Shown: positions 1-8,105 of the stretch, piece by piece
Layout of the letters: every line of letters starts with the position of its first letter
Position numbering within the stretch: the first letter of the stretch is position 1
Assembly: GCA_035293805.1 (NCBI GenBank)
Contig: DATGMD010000070.1
Location: 1 to 64,000 of the forward strand
DNA from: JAJPHF01 sp035293805
Lineage (GTDB): Bacteria; Chloroflexota; UBA6077; JAJPHF01
DNA length: 64,000 nt
Reading direction: 5' to 3'
Made by a program: the position numbers and the translations under genes
Notes under the pieces: generated by a model
Databases searched by the model: none
Seen by the model: only the letters and a program-made list of their open reading frames with translations
Told to the model about the DNA's origin: nothing

Positions 1-753
1 CTCGTCCCAGCGCCCCTCGTGCAGCAGGTTGAACCAGCGCGGCACGCGGTCCCCGAACGAGTCGTAGGCGCTCGTGCCCATCCACGGCATCCCGTACCAG
101 TCGATCAGCGCCGGCGCGTACTGCTCCAGCGGGCACTCGACCAGCACGTGCTGGCCACAGCGGCGCAGTGTGTCGGCCAGGCCGGTGGGCATGGCGGGCG
201 GGTTGGCCTCGTACTTGATGGCCGCGGCGGTCGGGAGCTTCGCCATCTCCTCCAGCGCCTCCGGCGGGAAGCCGCTCGGGTGCAGCCGCTTGAACCCCCA
301 GGTCAGCACGCCGAAGAGGATGATCGCGAGGTTCGTTCGCTCGGCGAACTCCCGCGTGTACTCCACGATCTCGCGCGCCGACTTCGGCTGGAAGGTCGTC
401 GGATAGGAGAGCAGCACCGCCTCGAAGCCTAGCTCCTCCGCGCACTGGCAGGCGCGGATGGCCTCGTCGGTCGTGCTGAAGCTCGCGTGCGTCACGAGCC
501 GCAGGCCGGCCGGCGCCGCGTCCGCCGCGATCTCCATGAACTTCAGGTACTGGTCGAACGTGGTGCCGCACTCCGAGGCGATGAGCGTGCCCCAGAACCC
601 AAACTCCGCCGAGCGGCGCACGTCGTGCCGAATGCCCGCCTCGTTGAGCGCCGTAAAGTCCTGGGTGAACGAGGGGAGCGTGACGTTGCAGGCGCCGCGC
701 CAGTGCGCGCGGACGCGGTCCTTGACCTCGCCACGGGTGTATGCCAGCCCCAT
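1..753 (-). CDS. DapA-family lyase/aldolase (partial, 3' end outside window)
   Basis: The visible 251 residues read as a dihydrodipicolinate synthase/N-acetylneuraminate lyase-type TIM barrel. The expected Schiff-base lysine is Lys180 in the strand AAIKYE, and a Tyr near residue 117 in LLSYPTTF fits the family's catalytic tyrosine. The C-terminus runs off the left edge. It starts 45 nt after the stop of the BphB-like dehydrogenase and appears to be the last gene of a four-gene minus-strand operon with a ring-hydroxylating oxygenase. Established knowledge: some members of this superfamily, such as NahE and PhdJ, are hydratase-aldolases in polycyclic aromatic degradation. A similar role here is inference from context; other lyase activities are equally possible. 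Confidence 0.8.
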   Translation of the reverse strand, partial: MGLAYTRGEVKDRVRAHWRGACNVTLPSFTQDFTALNEAGIRHDVRRSAEFGFWGTLIASECGTTFDQYLKFMEIAADAAPAGLRLVTHASFSTTDEAIRACQCAEELGFEAVLLSYPTTFQPKSAREIVEYTREFAERTNLAIILFGVLTWGFKRLHPSGFPPEALEEMAKLPTAAAIKYEANPPAMPTGLADTLRRCGQHVLVECPLEQYAPALIDWYGMPWMGTSAYDSFGDRVPRWFNLLHEGRWDE

Positions 754-798
754 CTGCCTACCTCCTGCTGAATCCCGCTGAACTCCTACCTTCGATCC

Positions 799-1602
799 TC
801 AGCCCGCCGGGCCGCCCATGCCGCGCACGCCGATGCCGCCGTCGCTCGGGATGACCGCCCCGGTGATCGCGCGCGCCTGGTCGGATGCCAGCAGCACGTA
901 AGCGGCGGCGTGGTCCGCCGGCTGCTGGGCGAGCCCAAGCGGGTTGCGCTGGCGAATCATGGCCTCCCGCGCCGCGCCCGTCAGCCGGCGCGCGCAGAAG
1001 TCGCGCAGGCTGGGCGGGCCGTCGAGCCCCGTGACCGTGCCCCCCGGCGCCACGCCGTTCACGCGCACGGTGGGCGCTAGCTCGAACGCCAGCTCGCGGA
1101 CCAGCCCCACGACGGCGTGCTTGCTCGCCGTGTAGATCGGGCCGCCGCCGTCCGGGTAGAAGCCCGCGTTCGACACCGTGAATACCATGTTACCGCCGCT
1201 CGCTCGCAGCTGCGGCGCCGCCGCCTTCGCCCCCAGCAGATAGCCTTTCACGTTGACCGCGAACACCTCGTCGAACGCCTGCTCGATGCGCTCTTCCGGC
1301 AGCTCCAGCAGGCGCGCGAAGCAATCGAAGATCCCCGCGTTGCCCACGAACACGTCGAGGCGGCCGAAGGCGCCGACGGCCAGGTCCACCGCCCGCTGGT
1401 TGTCGTCGAGCCGCGTGACGGTGCCCGGCGCGGCTACCACCGCCCCCGCGTGCGCCTCCACCAGCGCGGCGAGTCCGTCCGCCGCGCGGTCGAGCACGCA
1501 GACGCGCGCGCCCTCCGCCACGAAGCGCTCGACCACCGCCCGCCCGATGCCCGCGGCGCCCCCGGTCACCAGCGCCGCCTTACCCGCCAGCCAGCCCGTC
1601 AC
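799..1602 (-). CDS. SDR-family cis-dihydrodiol dehydrogenase (BphB/HcaB-like)
   Basis: A 267-residue short-chain dehydrogenase, probably cytosolic and NAD-dependent. The dinucleotide site is TGGAAGIG near residue 14, NAG follows at about residue 88, and the catalytic Ser-Tyr-Lys are seen in VSNAGFYPDGGGPIYTASK. The block around NAGFYPDGGG, and RELAFELAP after it, is characteristic of biphenyl and phenylpropionate cis-dihydrodiol dehydrogenases, which rearomatise the diol made by a Rieske dioxygenase. The start is GTG with GGAGGAGC upstream. It lies just downstream of a Rieske alpha/beta pair on the same strand, which supports that step. The exact aromatic substrate cannot be read from the sequence. 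Confidence 0.85.
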   Translation of the reverse strand: MTGWLAGKAALVTGGAAGIGRAVVERFVAEGARVCVLDRAADGLAALVEAHAGAVVAAPGTVTRLDDNQRAVDLAVGAFGRLDVFVGNAGIFDCFARLLELPEERIEQAFDEVFAVNVKGYLLGAKAAAPQLRASGGNMVFTVSNAGFYPDGGGPIYTASKHAVVGLVRELAFELAPTVRVNGVAPGGTVTGLDGPPSLRDFCARRLTGAAREAMIRQRNPLGLAQQPADHAAAYVLLASDQARAITGAVIPSDGGIGVRGMGGPAG

Positions 1603-1707
1603 GCCCTGCTCCTCCGTCGCCGTTCGGGATCGGTCCCTGGCCGTCGCGTCAGCCCCCGTCGCCGCGCGGCCCCTCCAGCGCTCGCGAGCCCGTCTCAGGC
1701 GCCCACG

Positions 1708-2232
1708 CTACAGGAAAATCGCCAGGTTGCGCGTGCCGAGGTTTGCCTGGTCGAGAATGATGCAGCGCCGCGCCAGGCGCCATCCCCCATCCGCCCGCCG
1801 CAGCACGTCGTGGCGCTCGGCCGACAGCAAGTCGTGGCCGGGATCGTCGCCGCGGTTCCGGTAGAGCAGCAAGTAGCTGCGCACCGCTAGCTCGTCGGGC
1901 CGCGCCCCCGGCTCCACGCGCACGTTGGAGACGCAGTGCCGGGTGCGCGAGGGCGGGTCCTCCGCCCAGGCGAAGTCCGTCTGCAGGCGGGCGATGCGCG
2001 TTCGCAGCGTTGCGTGCGTCTCGTCGAAGTAGTACATGTCATACGACACGTCGCTCGGGGCGCCGCGCCCGCGCGTCGTGCGGACGGGCATCTGGTAGAC
2101 CACGTCGTCGGTGAGTAGGTCCAGCCACTCCTCCAGCCGGTTGCTGTCCAGCAGCTCGGCCTCGTGGTACAGGAAGTGGCAGACGGCCAGGTATAGCTCC
2201 CCGGCAACCAACGCCGTACCCGCGTCTGACAT
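1708..2232 (-). CDS. Aromatic-ring-hydroxylating dioxygenase beta subunit
   Basis: A 174-residue protein with the NTF2/SnoaL-like fold expected of the small subunit of Rieske ring-hydroxylating oxygenases. An acidic helical N-terminus (FLYHEAELLDSNRLEEWL) and the C-terminal WRLARRCIILDQ strand are family hallmarks. The beta subunit has no cofactor and packs in the alpha3beta3 hexamer. It follows the alpha gene by about 50 nt on the same strand and precedes the BphB-like dehydrogenase. No ferredoxin or reductase gene is nearby, so the electron donor must be encoded elsewhere. Confidence 0.88.
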   Translation of the reverse strand: MSDAGTALVAGELYLAVCHFLYHEAELLDSNRLEEWLDLLTDDVVYQMPVRTTRGRGAPSDVSYDMYYFDETHATLRTRIARLQTDFAWAEDPPSRTRHCVSNVRVEPGARPDELAVRSYLLLYRNRGDDPGHDLLSAERHDVLRRADGGWRLARRCIILDQANLGTRNLAIFL

Positions 2233-2280
2233 GGTACGCTCCCACGCCTGCGGTGGTGGCGGCTGGCGGCGCCAGCCCCG

Positions 2281-3642
2281 CTAGCGCCCGCGCCGCGCGC
2301 CGCCGGCCGCAACGGCCCCGGCGCCGCCAGCGGCGCCCCGCTTGTCGGGGCGGTCGGGCTCCGCGGCGAGCAGGTAGTCGAGCCACTGCTGGTAGAAGGC
2401 GCGAGCGTTCGCCTCGTTGAACTTCCCCTCGTAGACCACGCCCGGCCCCGGGAAGTCCCCGAGTGGCGGCTGCCCCAGGCCCATCTGGTAGTTCAGGATC
2501 AGGTCGTCGTCACGCGCTTGCAGCGCGTCGCTCGTCCGCGTCTGCGCCTCCCAGTTCTCGGTGTCGTCCTGCTCGAAGATGCCCGACGTGCCGAAGGTCT
2601 GCACGTAGGCCGTCCGGCTCGCCGCTTTCCACCAGGCCGGCGCATCCCGCTCGACCAGGCACCAGGAGAGGATCTCCATGCAATTCGGCCCGCGCGGCTG
2701 CCACAGCCGCAGCGTCGTGCCCGAGACGAGCCGGCCGTCCACCGGGATCGCGCTCGCGATGAGAAACGACAGGTTGGGGAAGACGCTGCCGTGCAGGTTC
2801 TTCACCTGGTGCAGGATGCGGAGCTGGTCGGGCGTGAGGGCTTGTTCGAACGCGGGGTGCAGCTCCGGCGGGTACGGCGATCCCTCGTGCTGGATGCCGA
2901 TCCCCAGCCCGTGCCCGTGCCCCGCCGTCACGTGGTAGCCGGCCTGGCCGAAGCCGGTCGAGGCGACCAGGCCCAGCTTGGCGAGCGAGGCATGAGTATA
3001 GGCCGTGTGGTAGGCGTCGGAGACGAAGTTCTCCGCGGGCAGCTTCCACGTCGAGGGGACGGTCCACCGCTGGGGCGGCCCCAGCACCTCCATGGGTCCG
3101 CGCCCCGCGACGAGGTCCAGGTACCATTTCATCGCTCCCAGGTACTCGTCGAGCGTTTCGCCCGCGTGGTCCCAGGTGGCGAAGATCAGCCCGCGGTAGG
3201 TCCCCACGCGGGCCTGCACGAGGCGGATCGCCGAGCGGTCGAGCGCGTCCCCGTAGGCCTCCTGCTGGAACGGCACCCCGGTGAGCTGGCCCGTCGAGGC
3301 GTAGGTGAAGCCGTGGTACGGACAGCGGAAGTGCGCGGCGTTGCCCGCGTCCGCGCGCACGACCCGCATCGCGCGGTGGCGGCAGACGTTCAGCATGACG
3401 CGCACGACGCCGTCCTCGCCGCGGCTCACGATCACCGGCTGCTCGCCCATGTGCCGCGTCACGTAGTCGCCCCGTGCGGGCACCTCCGACTCGTGCGCCA
3501 CGAACAGCCAGGCGCGCTGGAAGATGCGCTCCAGCTCCAGCGCGTACACCGTGGGGTTAGTGTAGATGAAGGCAGGAATGCGGCCCGCCGCCGGCTCGAC
3601 GGTGGCGCGTAGCCGCTCTAGCACCTGTTCGCGCTCGCTCAT
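2281..3642 (-). CDS. Rieske ring-hydroxylating dioxygenase alpha subunit
   Basis: This 453-residue oxygenase large subunit has a Rieske [2Fe-2S] site with Cys87-x-His89 and Cys107-x2-His110. The mononuclear iron site is Asp209-x2-His212-x4-His217 inside ENFVSDAYH; the third ligand is probably an Asp in FEQDDTENW. It would dihydroxylate an aromatic ring using O2 and electrons from an unseen reductase/ferredoxin. The last ~25 residues are a Gly/Ala-rich, probably disordered tail not typical of the family. The start ATG at 3642 heads a likely operon alpha-beta-dehydrogenase-lyase. It diverges from the bicupin gene, sharing a ~195-bp intergenic region. Confidence 0.92.
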   Translation of the reverse strand: MSEREQVLERLRATVEPAAGRIPAFIYTNPTVYALELERIFQRAWLFVAHESEVPARGDYVTRHMGEQPVIVSRGEDGVVRVMLNVCRHRAMRVVRADAGNAAHFRCPYHGFTYASTGQLTGVPFQQEAYGDALDRSAIRLVQARVGTYRGLIFATWDHAGETLDEYLGAMKWYLDLVAGRGPMEVLGPPQRWTVPSTWKLPAENFVSDAYHTAYTHASLAKLGLVASTGFGQAGYHVTAGHGHGLGIGIQHEGSPYPPELHPAFEQALTPDQLRILHQVKNLHGSVFPNLSFLIASAIPVDGRLVSGTTLRLWQPRGPNCMEILSWCLVERDAPAWWKAASRTAYVQTFGTSGIFEQDDTENWEAQTRTSDALQARDDDLILNYQMGLGQPPLGDFPGPGVVYEGKFNEANARAFYQQWLDYLLAAEPDRPDKRGAAGGAGAVAAGGARRGR

Positions 3643-3766
3643 CGCACTACCCTCGCGCGGTACGCGCCGTCACGCCAGATTCTACTACGGGACGTGCGGA
3701 AAGTCGCCGCTTCGACCGAGCGCTGCCCGAGCGGGCAAATCGAGCTAGTATAGTACAGGCTGCTGT

Positions 3767-3789
3767 GCACCACCACGCCGAGGTGGTGC
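3767..3789 (+). promoter_or_regulatory. 8-bp inverted repeat in the leader of the bicupin gene
   Basis: GCACCACC and GGTGGTGC are perfect inverted repeats separated by 7 nt. The element lies about 50 nt before the chosen GTG start of the bicupin and downstream of a TATAGT hexamer (3749-3754) that could be a -10 element. It could be an operator or a leader hairpin. Its presence argues that the open frame upstream of the GTG (beginning MHHHAEVV) is not coding. Confidence 0.4.
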
Positions 3790-3836
3790 GCGGGGGAGCG
3801 GCGCCGGGCAAGTCAGCAGACGGGGAGGGGCGCAAG

Positions 3837-4829
3837 GTGGCGACGTTCTACGACGAGTGGCTGGCGGCTGGCCCACAGATCGACGAGGCGTTTCGGCGCT
3901 CGCCGATGATCGCCCACGACCGGGACATCCCCTGGGTGCGCACGCGCCAGGATGCGCGGGTGAAGCTCATGCTGTCCAACACGCTCGGCTTTCCCACGAT
4001 GGGCGGCTGCGTGGTGAAGGCCGAGATCCCCGTCGGCTGGCACACCGGCAAGCGCTCCCACGGCGAGGAGGCGGTGTACCTCCTCCAGGGCGAGGGCTTC
4101 AGCGTCGTCGACGGGCAGCGCCTCGACTGGCACACGGGCACGACGCTGCAGATCCCGTATCGCGCCGTACACCAGCACTTCAACACTGGCGCCACGCCGG
4201 CCCTCTACCTCTCGGCCACCTGCTCCGAGCTGGAGCGGTTCGTCCACCTCGCGCGCCTCGAGCAGCTCGAGGACTGCGGCCCCAACGACCCCGCGGTCCT
4301 GGCCACCGTCCCGCCCGAGACGTCGCAGCTCTGGCAGCGCGACGGCCGGCGCCTGGCGCTGCACCTGGAGGACGCGCCCTGCAACATCGGCGAGACCGGC
4401 GCCAACAAGCTGGAGGCCAACGAGAACCAGCACGACCAGAGCTGGTATCTGGCCGACCCGCGCAACGGCTTCCAGTTCACCAGCGTCGGCATCACGCACA
4501 TCTTCGAGGAGCCGCCCTACCACCACAGCGGCCGCCACAAGCACCTGGAGGCCGTCATCTACGTGCTCTCCGGCGAGGGCTACTCCGACGTGCGGGGCGA
4601 GGCGCAGCACTGGGAGGCCGGCGACGTGCTGCACGTGCCGCCGGCCATGTTCGAGCACGAGCACTACAACGACAGCCCCTATCCGCTCCGCTACATGCGC
4701 ATCCAGTTCGGCATCCGCTACTGGTTCACCGGCATCTGGCCGGAGGGGTACACGTCGCGGCGCATCTACGACGAGCACGGCAAGCCGATCATCGCGGGCC
4801 ACATCGAGCGCGTGCGCGAGCGCGAGTGA
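3837..4829 (+). CDS. Gentisate 1,2-dioxygenase-like bicupin
   Basis: I start this at GTG 3837 because GGAGGGG lies 6-7 nt before it; an ATG at 3765 in the same frame would add 24 residues that fall on an inverted repeat. The 330-residue product has two cupin domains. The second carries HKHLE and a later EHEH that can bind a metal; the first has SHGEE, with a reduced His pattern. Gentisate and 1-hydroxy-2-naphthoate dioxygenases are bicupins that open aromatic rings with Fe(II). Placement opposite a ring-hydroxylating operon supports ring cleavage, but the family also holds proteins of unknown role, so the substrate is inferred. Confidence 0.7.
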   Translation: MATFYDEWLAAGPQIDEAFRRSPMIAHDRDIPWVRTRQDARVKLMLSNTLGFPTMGGCVVKAEIPVGWHTGKRSHGEEAVYLLQGEGFSVVDGQRLDWHTGTTLQIPYRAVHQHFNTGATPALYLSATCSELERFVHLARLEQLEDCGPNDPAVLATVPPETSQLWQRDGRRLALHLEDAPCNIGETGANKLEANENQHDQSWYLADPRNGFQFTSVGITHIFEEPPYHHSGRHKHLEAVIYVLSGEGYSDVRGEAQHWEAGDVLHVPPAMFEHEHYNDSPYPLRYMRIQFGIRYWFTGIWPEGYTSRRIYDEHGKPIIAGHIERVRERE

Positions 4830-4895
4830 GCGCGTGGTAGAATCGGCAGGCCGCGCTGAGCGCCGACCCGTCAGCCCGGTCCGGGGGCCGCTCAC

Positions 4896-5561
4896 ATGCT
4901 GCACTTCACCGTCGAGCCCGACGCGCGCCCGCTCGCCCTCGCGCCGCGACGCCTGCTGATCGCCGGCTACACGGGCCGCGATCAGGCGGCCGTCGCCCGC
5001 CACGTGGACGAGCTGCGCGAGCACGGCATCCCGGCGCCCGAGCGCACGCCGGCCGTGTACGCCCTGGCGCCCGAGCGGCTGACCACCGATGCCACGATCG
5101 CCGTCGTGGGGGGCGAGACGTCGGGCGAGGCCGAGTTCGTGCTGGTCGTCGCCGGCGGCGAGCTGCACGTCGGCGTGGGGAGCGACCACACCGACCGCGA
5201 CCTGGAGCGGGTCTCGGTGCGGCGGTCGAAGCAGGTTTGCCCCAAGCCGCTCGGCAGTCGCCTGTGGCGCTGGACGGACGTGCGGGACCACTGGGACGCC
5301 TGCGTGCTACGGAGCTGGAGCGGCGGCGCGCTCTATCAGGAGGGCAGCGTGGCCGGGCTGCTGGCGCCCGACGCCGTGCTGGCTGCCGTGCGGGCGCGGG
5401 CGGGGGCCACGGACGACAGCGTGATCTACGGCGGCACGCTGCCGCTGCTGGGGGGCGCGCTGCGGTTCGACCGGGAGTTCGTGGCCGCGCTCGAGGACCC
5501 GGTGCGCGGGCGCGAGCTGCGCTGCGCGTATCGCGTGAGCGTCGTGGACGATCTAGACTGA
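4896..5561 (+). CDS. DUF2848 family protein
   Basis: This 221-residue protein matches DUF2848. The early AGYTGRDQAAV, then TSGEAEFVLV, VGSDHTDR, SKQVCPKPL and LWRW in that order are typical of the family. No function has been established for it; family members often sit near fumarylacetoacetate hydrolase-like genes, and the fold may be related. No signal peptide is seen. The gene lies 66 nt after the bicupin and 78 nt before a small cupin, in what looks like a plus-strand catabolic operon. No strong ribosome binding site is visible before the ATG. Confidence 0.8.
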   Translation: MLHFTVEPDARPLALAPRRLLIAGYTGRDQAAVARHVDELREHGIPAPERTPAVYALAPERLTTDATIAVVGGETSGEAEFVLVVAGGELHVGVGSDHTDRDLERVSVRRSKQVCPKPLGSRLWRWTDVRDHWDACVLRSWSGGALYQEGSVAGLLAPDAVLAAVRARAGATDDSVIYGGTLPLLGGALRFDREFVAALEDPVRGRELRCAYRVSVVDDLD

Positions 5562-5639
5562 CGCCGCCGCGGGAAGCTGGGGGCCTGGGCGCCGCTGACG
5601 TATAACCAACTGGACGTCGGTCGCGCGGGAGGGAGCTGG

Positions 5640-5984
5640 ATGCCCAAGCCGGAATACGAGTTCTTCGACGTGGAGACGCTGCCGTGGCAGCCCGTGGCGG
5701 GGGCGCCGGCGGGGCTGAGCGAGCGCATCCTGAGCCGCGACCCGGAGACGGGCGATTACACGCGCCTGCTCCGCTTCGCGCCCGGCACGGACACCAGCCC
5801 GATGGGCGTCCAGCACCACGACTTCTGGGAAGAGGTCTGGATCGTCGAGGGGGCGCTGCACGACCTCCAGCTGAACGAGACGTTCACCAAGGGGATGTAC
5901 GCCTGCCGCCCGCCCGGCATGCCGCACGGGCCGTGGACCGCGCCGGACGGCTGCACTACCTTCGAGATTCGCTACCGCAAGTAA
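5640..5984 (+). CDS. Small cupin-domain protein
   Basis: A single 114-residue cupin. The metal-site strand is QHHDFWEEVWIVEG, with two histidines, a glutamate and the following glycine, and a later PGMPHGPW supplies the third histidine. Proteins of this size and layout (ChrR-type or anti-sigma-like cupins, small dioxygenases, isomerases) are functionally diverse. GGGAGGGAGC lies just upstream of the ATG. It sits between the DUF2848 gene and the second Rieske oxygenase, so a small catabolic role is plausible but not demonstrable. Confidence 0.75.
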   Translation: MPKPEYEFFDVETLPWQPVAGAPAGLSERILSRDPETGDYTRLLRFAPGTDTSPMGVQHHDFWEEVWIVEGALHDLQLNETFTKGMYACRPPGMPHGPWTAPDGCTTFEIRYRK

Positions 5985-6188
5985 GCGCGCCGCGCCAGCC
6001 GTCGGTGGCGCGCGGTGCCCCCAGGATGGGCGCGGCAGCCGGCTGGCGATGGCGGCCGCCCCGGCGACGGCCAGCGGCGCCCGCGCCTGCCCGGGGCACG
6101 GCGCTCACGGGCGAGGCGGCGGCGCTGGCGGCCGGCCGGCGCGAGGGAGGGCGGCCTGGAGCGGCCGCCCGCGCGAAAGGGGGAGCGG

Positions 6189-7544
6189 ATGAGCCCGCGC
6201 AGCGCCTCCGACAACGCGATGCCCGCGCCGCTCGTCGACGTGCGGCGCGGCCTGGTCAGCCGCCGCATCTTCTCCGACCCGGCGCTCTATGAGCGCGAGC
6301 TAGAACAGGTCTTCGGCCGTTGCTGGCTGTTCCTCGGCCCGGAGGCGGCGCTGCCGGCGCCGGGCGACTTCGTGACGAGCTTCATGGGCGAGGACCCGGT
6401 GATCGTCTGCCGCGACCCGGCGGGCCGCGTGCGCGCCTTCCTGAATAGCTGCCGCCACCGCGGCAACGCCGTCTGCCAGCTCGAGCGCGGCCACGCCCTC
6501 GCCTTCACCTGCGGCTACCACGGCTGGACCTACAACACCGAGGGCCAGCTTACCGGCGTGCCGTTCCACGCCGAGGCCTACTACGACGATCTCGACCGGG
6601 CGGAGCTGGGGCTCCTGGAAGTGCCGCGGCTGGAGGTGTTCGGCGGGCTGATCTTCGGCTGCTGGGACCCCGCGGCGCCGCCGCTCGCCGCGTACCTGGG
6701 CGGCATGGGCTGGTACCTCGACCGCCTGGTCGTCGCCCAGGAGCTGGGCGGGCTGGACGTCGCGGCGACGACGCGCTACCGCACGCGCGGCAACTGGAAG
6801 TTTCTGGCCGAGAACGCCGCCGGCGACCACTACCACACCCCGACCGCCCACGGCGCCGCCAACCGCCTGGGCATCCGCGGCGCCACCAGCGGCTTCGAGT
6901 ACGCGCAGGCCGACTGGGGGCCGTTCGAGGTCGCGCTGGAGCACGGCCACGGCCTGGGCGGGCTGGTCACTGGGCGCGAGACCTACGAGCGCGACCTCGC
7001 CCGCGCGCGGACGATGGGGCCCGAGGTCGTGGAGTACGTCACCACGCGCTACGCCCGCCTGCAGGAGCGCCTGGCCGACACCCCATCGAAGCCGTATGTC
7101 ATCTCCCACGGCAACGTGTTCCCGAACTTCTCGTTCGTCGGCGGCCAGACGGCGCTGCGCGGCTGGGTGTTCTACCTGATCCACCCCAAGGGCCCCACGG
7201 ACTCCGAGGTCTGGCAGTGGCTGATGTTGCCGCGGGCCGCGCCGCCGGCCGTGCGCGCGGCGGCGCTCACGCAGTTTCGCCGCGAGGGCCACTTCGCCGC
7301 CGGCATGTTCGAGCAGGACGACGCGGAGATCTTCGAGCGCACCACCGAGAGCACGCGCTCGCCGCGGGCGCGCGAGCTGCCTTTCCACTACGGCATGGGC
7401 TTGCGGCAGGAGGGCCGCTGGCCGGGCCAGGAGGGGTGGGATATCGCGGGGCTGCCGGGCCTCGTCGGGCCGCGCTTCTCCGAGCACAACCAGCGTGGCT
7501 TCTACGCCTACTGGGCCGCGCTCGTGCAGGCCGGGGAGCCGTAG
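6189..7544 (+). CDS. Rieske ring-hydroxylating dioxygenase alpha subunit (second copy)
   Basis: The ATG at 6189 is chosen because AAAGGGGGAGC precedes it; the frame is open upstream but reads as Arg/Gly-rich non-coding sequence. The product is 451 residues with Cys88-x-His90 and Cys108-x2-His111 for the Rieske cluster and Asp213-x2-His216-x4-His221 for iron. The NVFPNFSF and FEQDDAE blocks match the first alpha subunit of the window, so the two are paralogues with diverged substrate-pocket regions. The beta gene begins directly at its stop codon. No reductase or ferredoxin is encoded nearby. Confidence 0.92.
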   Translation: MSPRSASDNAMPAPLVDVRRGLVSRRIFSDPALYERELEQVFGRCWLFLGPEAALPAPGDFVTSFMGEDPVIVCRDPAGRVRAFLNSCRHRGNAVCQLERGHALAFTCGYHGWTYNTEGQLTGVPFHAEAYYDDLDRAELGLLEVPRLEVFGGLIFGCWDPAAPPLAAYLGGMGWYLDRLVVAQELGGLDVAATTRYRTRGNWKFLAENAAGDHYHTPTAHGAANRLGIRGATSGFEYAQADWGPFEVALEHGHGLGGLVTGRETYERDLARARTMGPEVVEYVTTRYARLQERLADTPSKPYVISHGNVFPNFSFVGGQTALRGWVFYLIHPKGPTDSEVWQWLMLPRAAPPAVRAAALTQFRREGHFAAGMFEQDDAEIFERTTESTRSPRARELPFHYGMGLRQEGRWPGQEGWDIAGLPGLVGPRFSEHNQRGFYAYWAALVQAGEP

Positions 7545-8063
7545 ATGCGGGACCTGCCGGCCGAGCTGCTGCTCCAGCACGAGATCGAGCAGTTCTACTA
7601 CCGCGAGGCGCGCCTGCTCGACGAGCGGCGCCTCGCGGAGTGGCTGGAGCTGTTTGCCGACGACGCCAGCTACGCGATGCCCCTGGGCGATCCCGATCCG
7701 CGCCTGGAAGAGCGGGTGGCGGACCGCAGCGCGCTGGGCTTCCCGCCGGGCGACTACGACCGCGCCTTCCTCGGCCTGGTCGTCGAGCGCCTGGCGACGC
7801 AGCAGACCTACGCCGAGCGCCCCCCGTCCATCACGCGGCACCTCATCACGAACGTCGTGGTGGCGGCCACCGAGCGCGCCGACGAGGTGGCCGTCCACTC
7901 CTGTTTCGTGGTCCACCAGGTGCGTGTCGGGCGCTTCGAGCAGGCATACTACGGCGCGCGGCAGGACCGGCTACGCCGCGGGGACGCGGGCTGGCGCATC
8001 GTGCGCCGCACGGTCACGCTCGACCACAGCCCCCTGCCCCGCGCGGTGAGCATCCTGTTCTGA
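7545..8063 (+). CDS. Aromatic-ring-hydroxylating dioxygenase beta subunit (second copy)
   Basis: The ATG follows the TAG of the alpha gene with no gap, indicating tight translational coupling. The 172-residue product has the NTF2-like beta-subunit pattern: EQFYYREARLLDERRLAEWL at the N-terminus, PSITRHLITNVVV in the middle and a terminal WRIVRRTVTLDHS strand. It is the structural partner of the alpha subunit just upstream. A solute-binding lipoprotein gene follows 42 nt later on the same strand, which suggests co-expression of uptake and oxidation of one substrate. Confidence 0.88.
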   Translation: MRDLPAELLLQHEIEQFYYREARLLDERRLAEWLELFADDASYAMPLGDPDPRLEERVADRSALGFPPGDYDRAFLGLVVERLATQQTYAERPPSITRHLITNVVVAATERADEVAVHSCFVVHQVRVGRFEQAYYGARQDRLRRGDAGWRIVRRTVTLDHSPLPRAVSILF

Positions 8064-8105
8064 CGCGCTGGCCGCGCGCGGTTCGCCAGCGCGCGGGAGA
8101 AGGGA

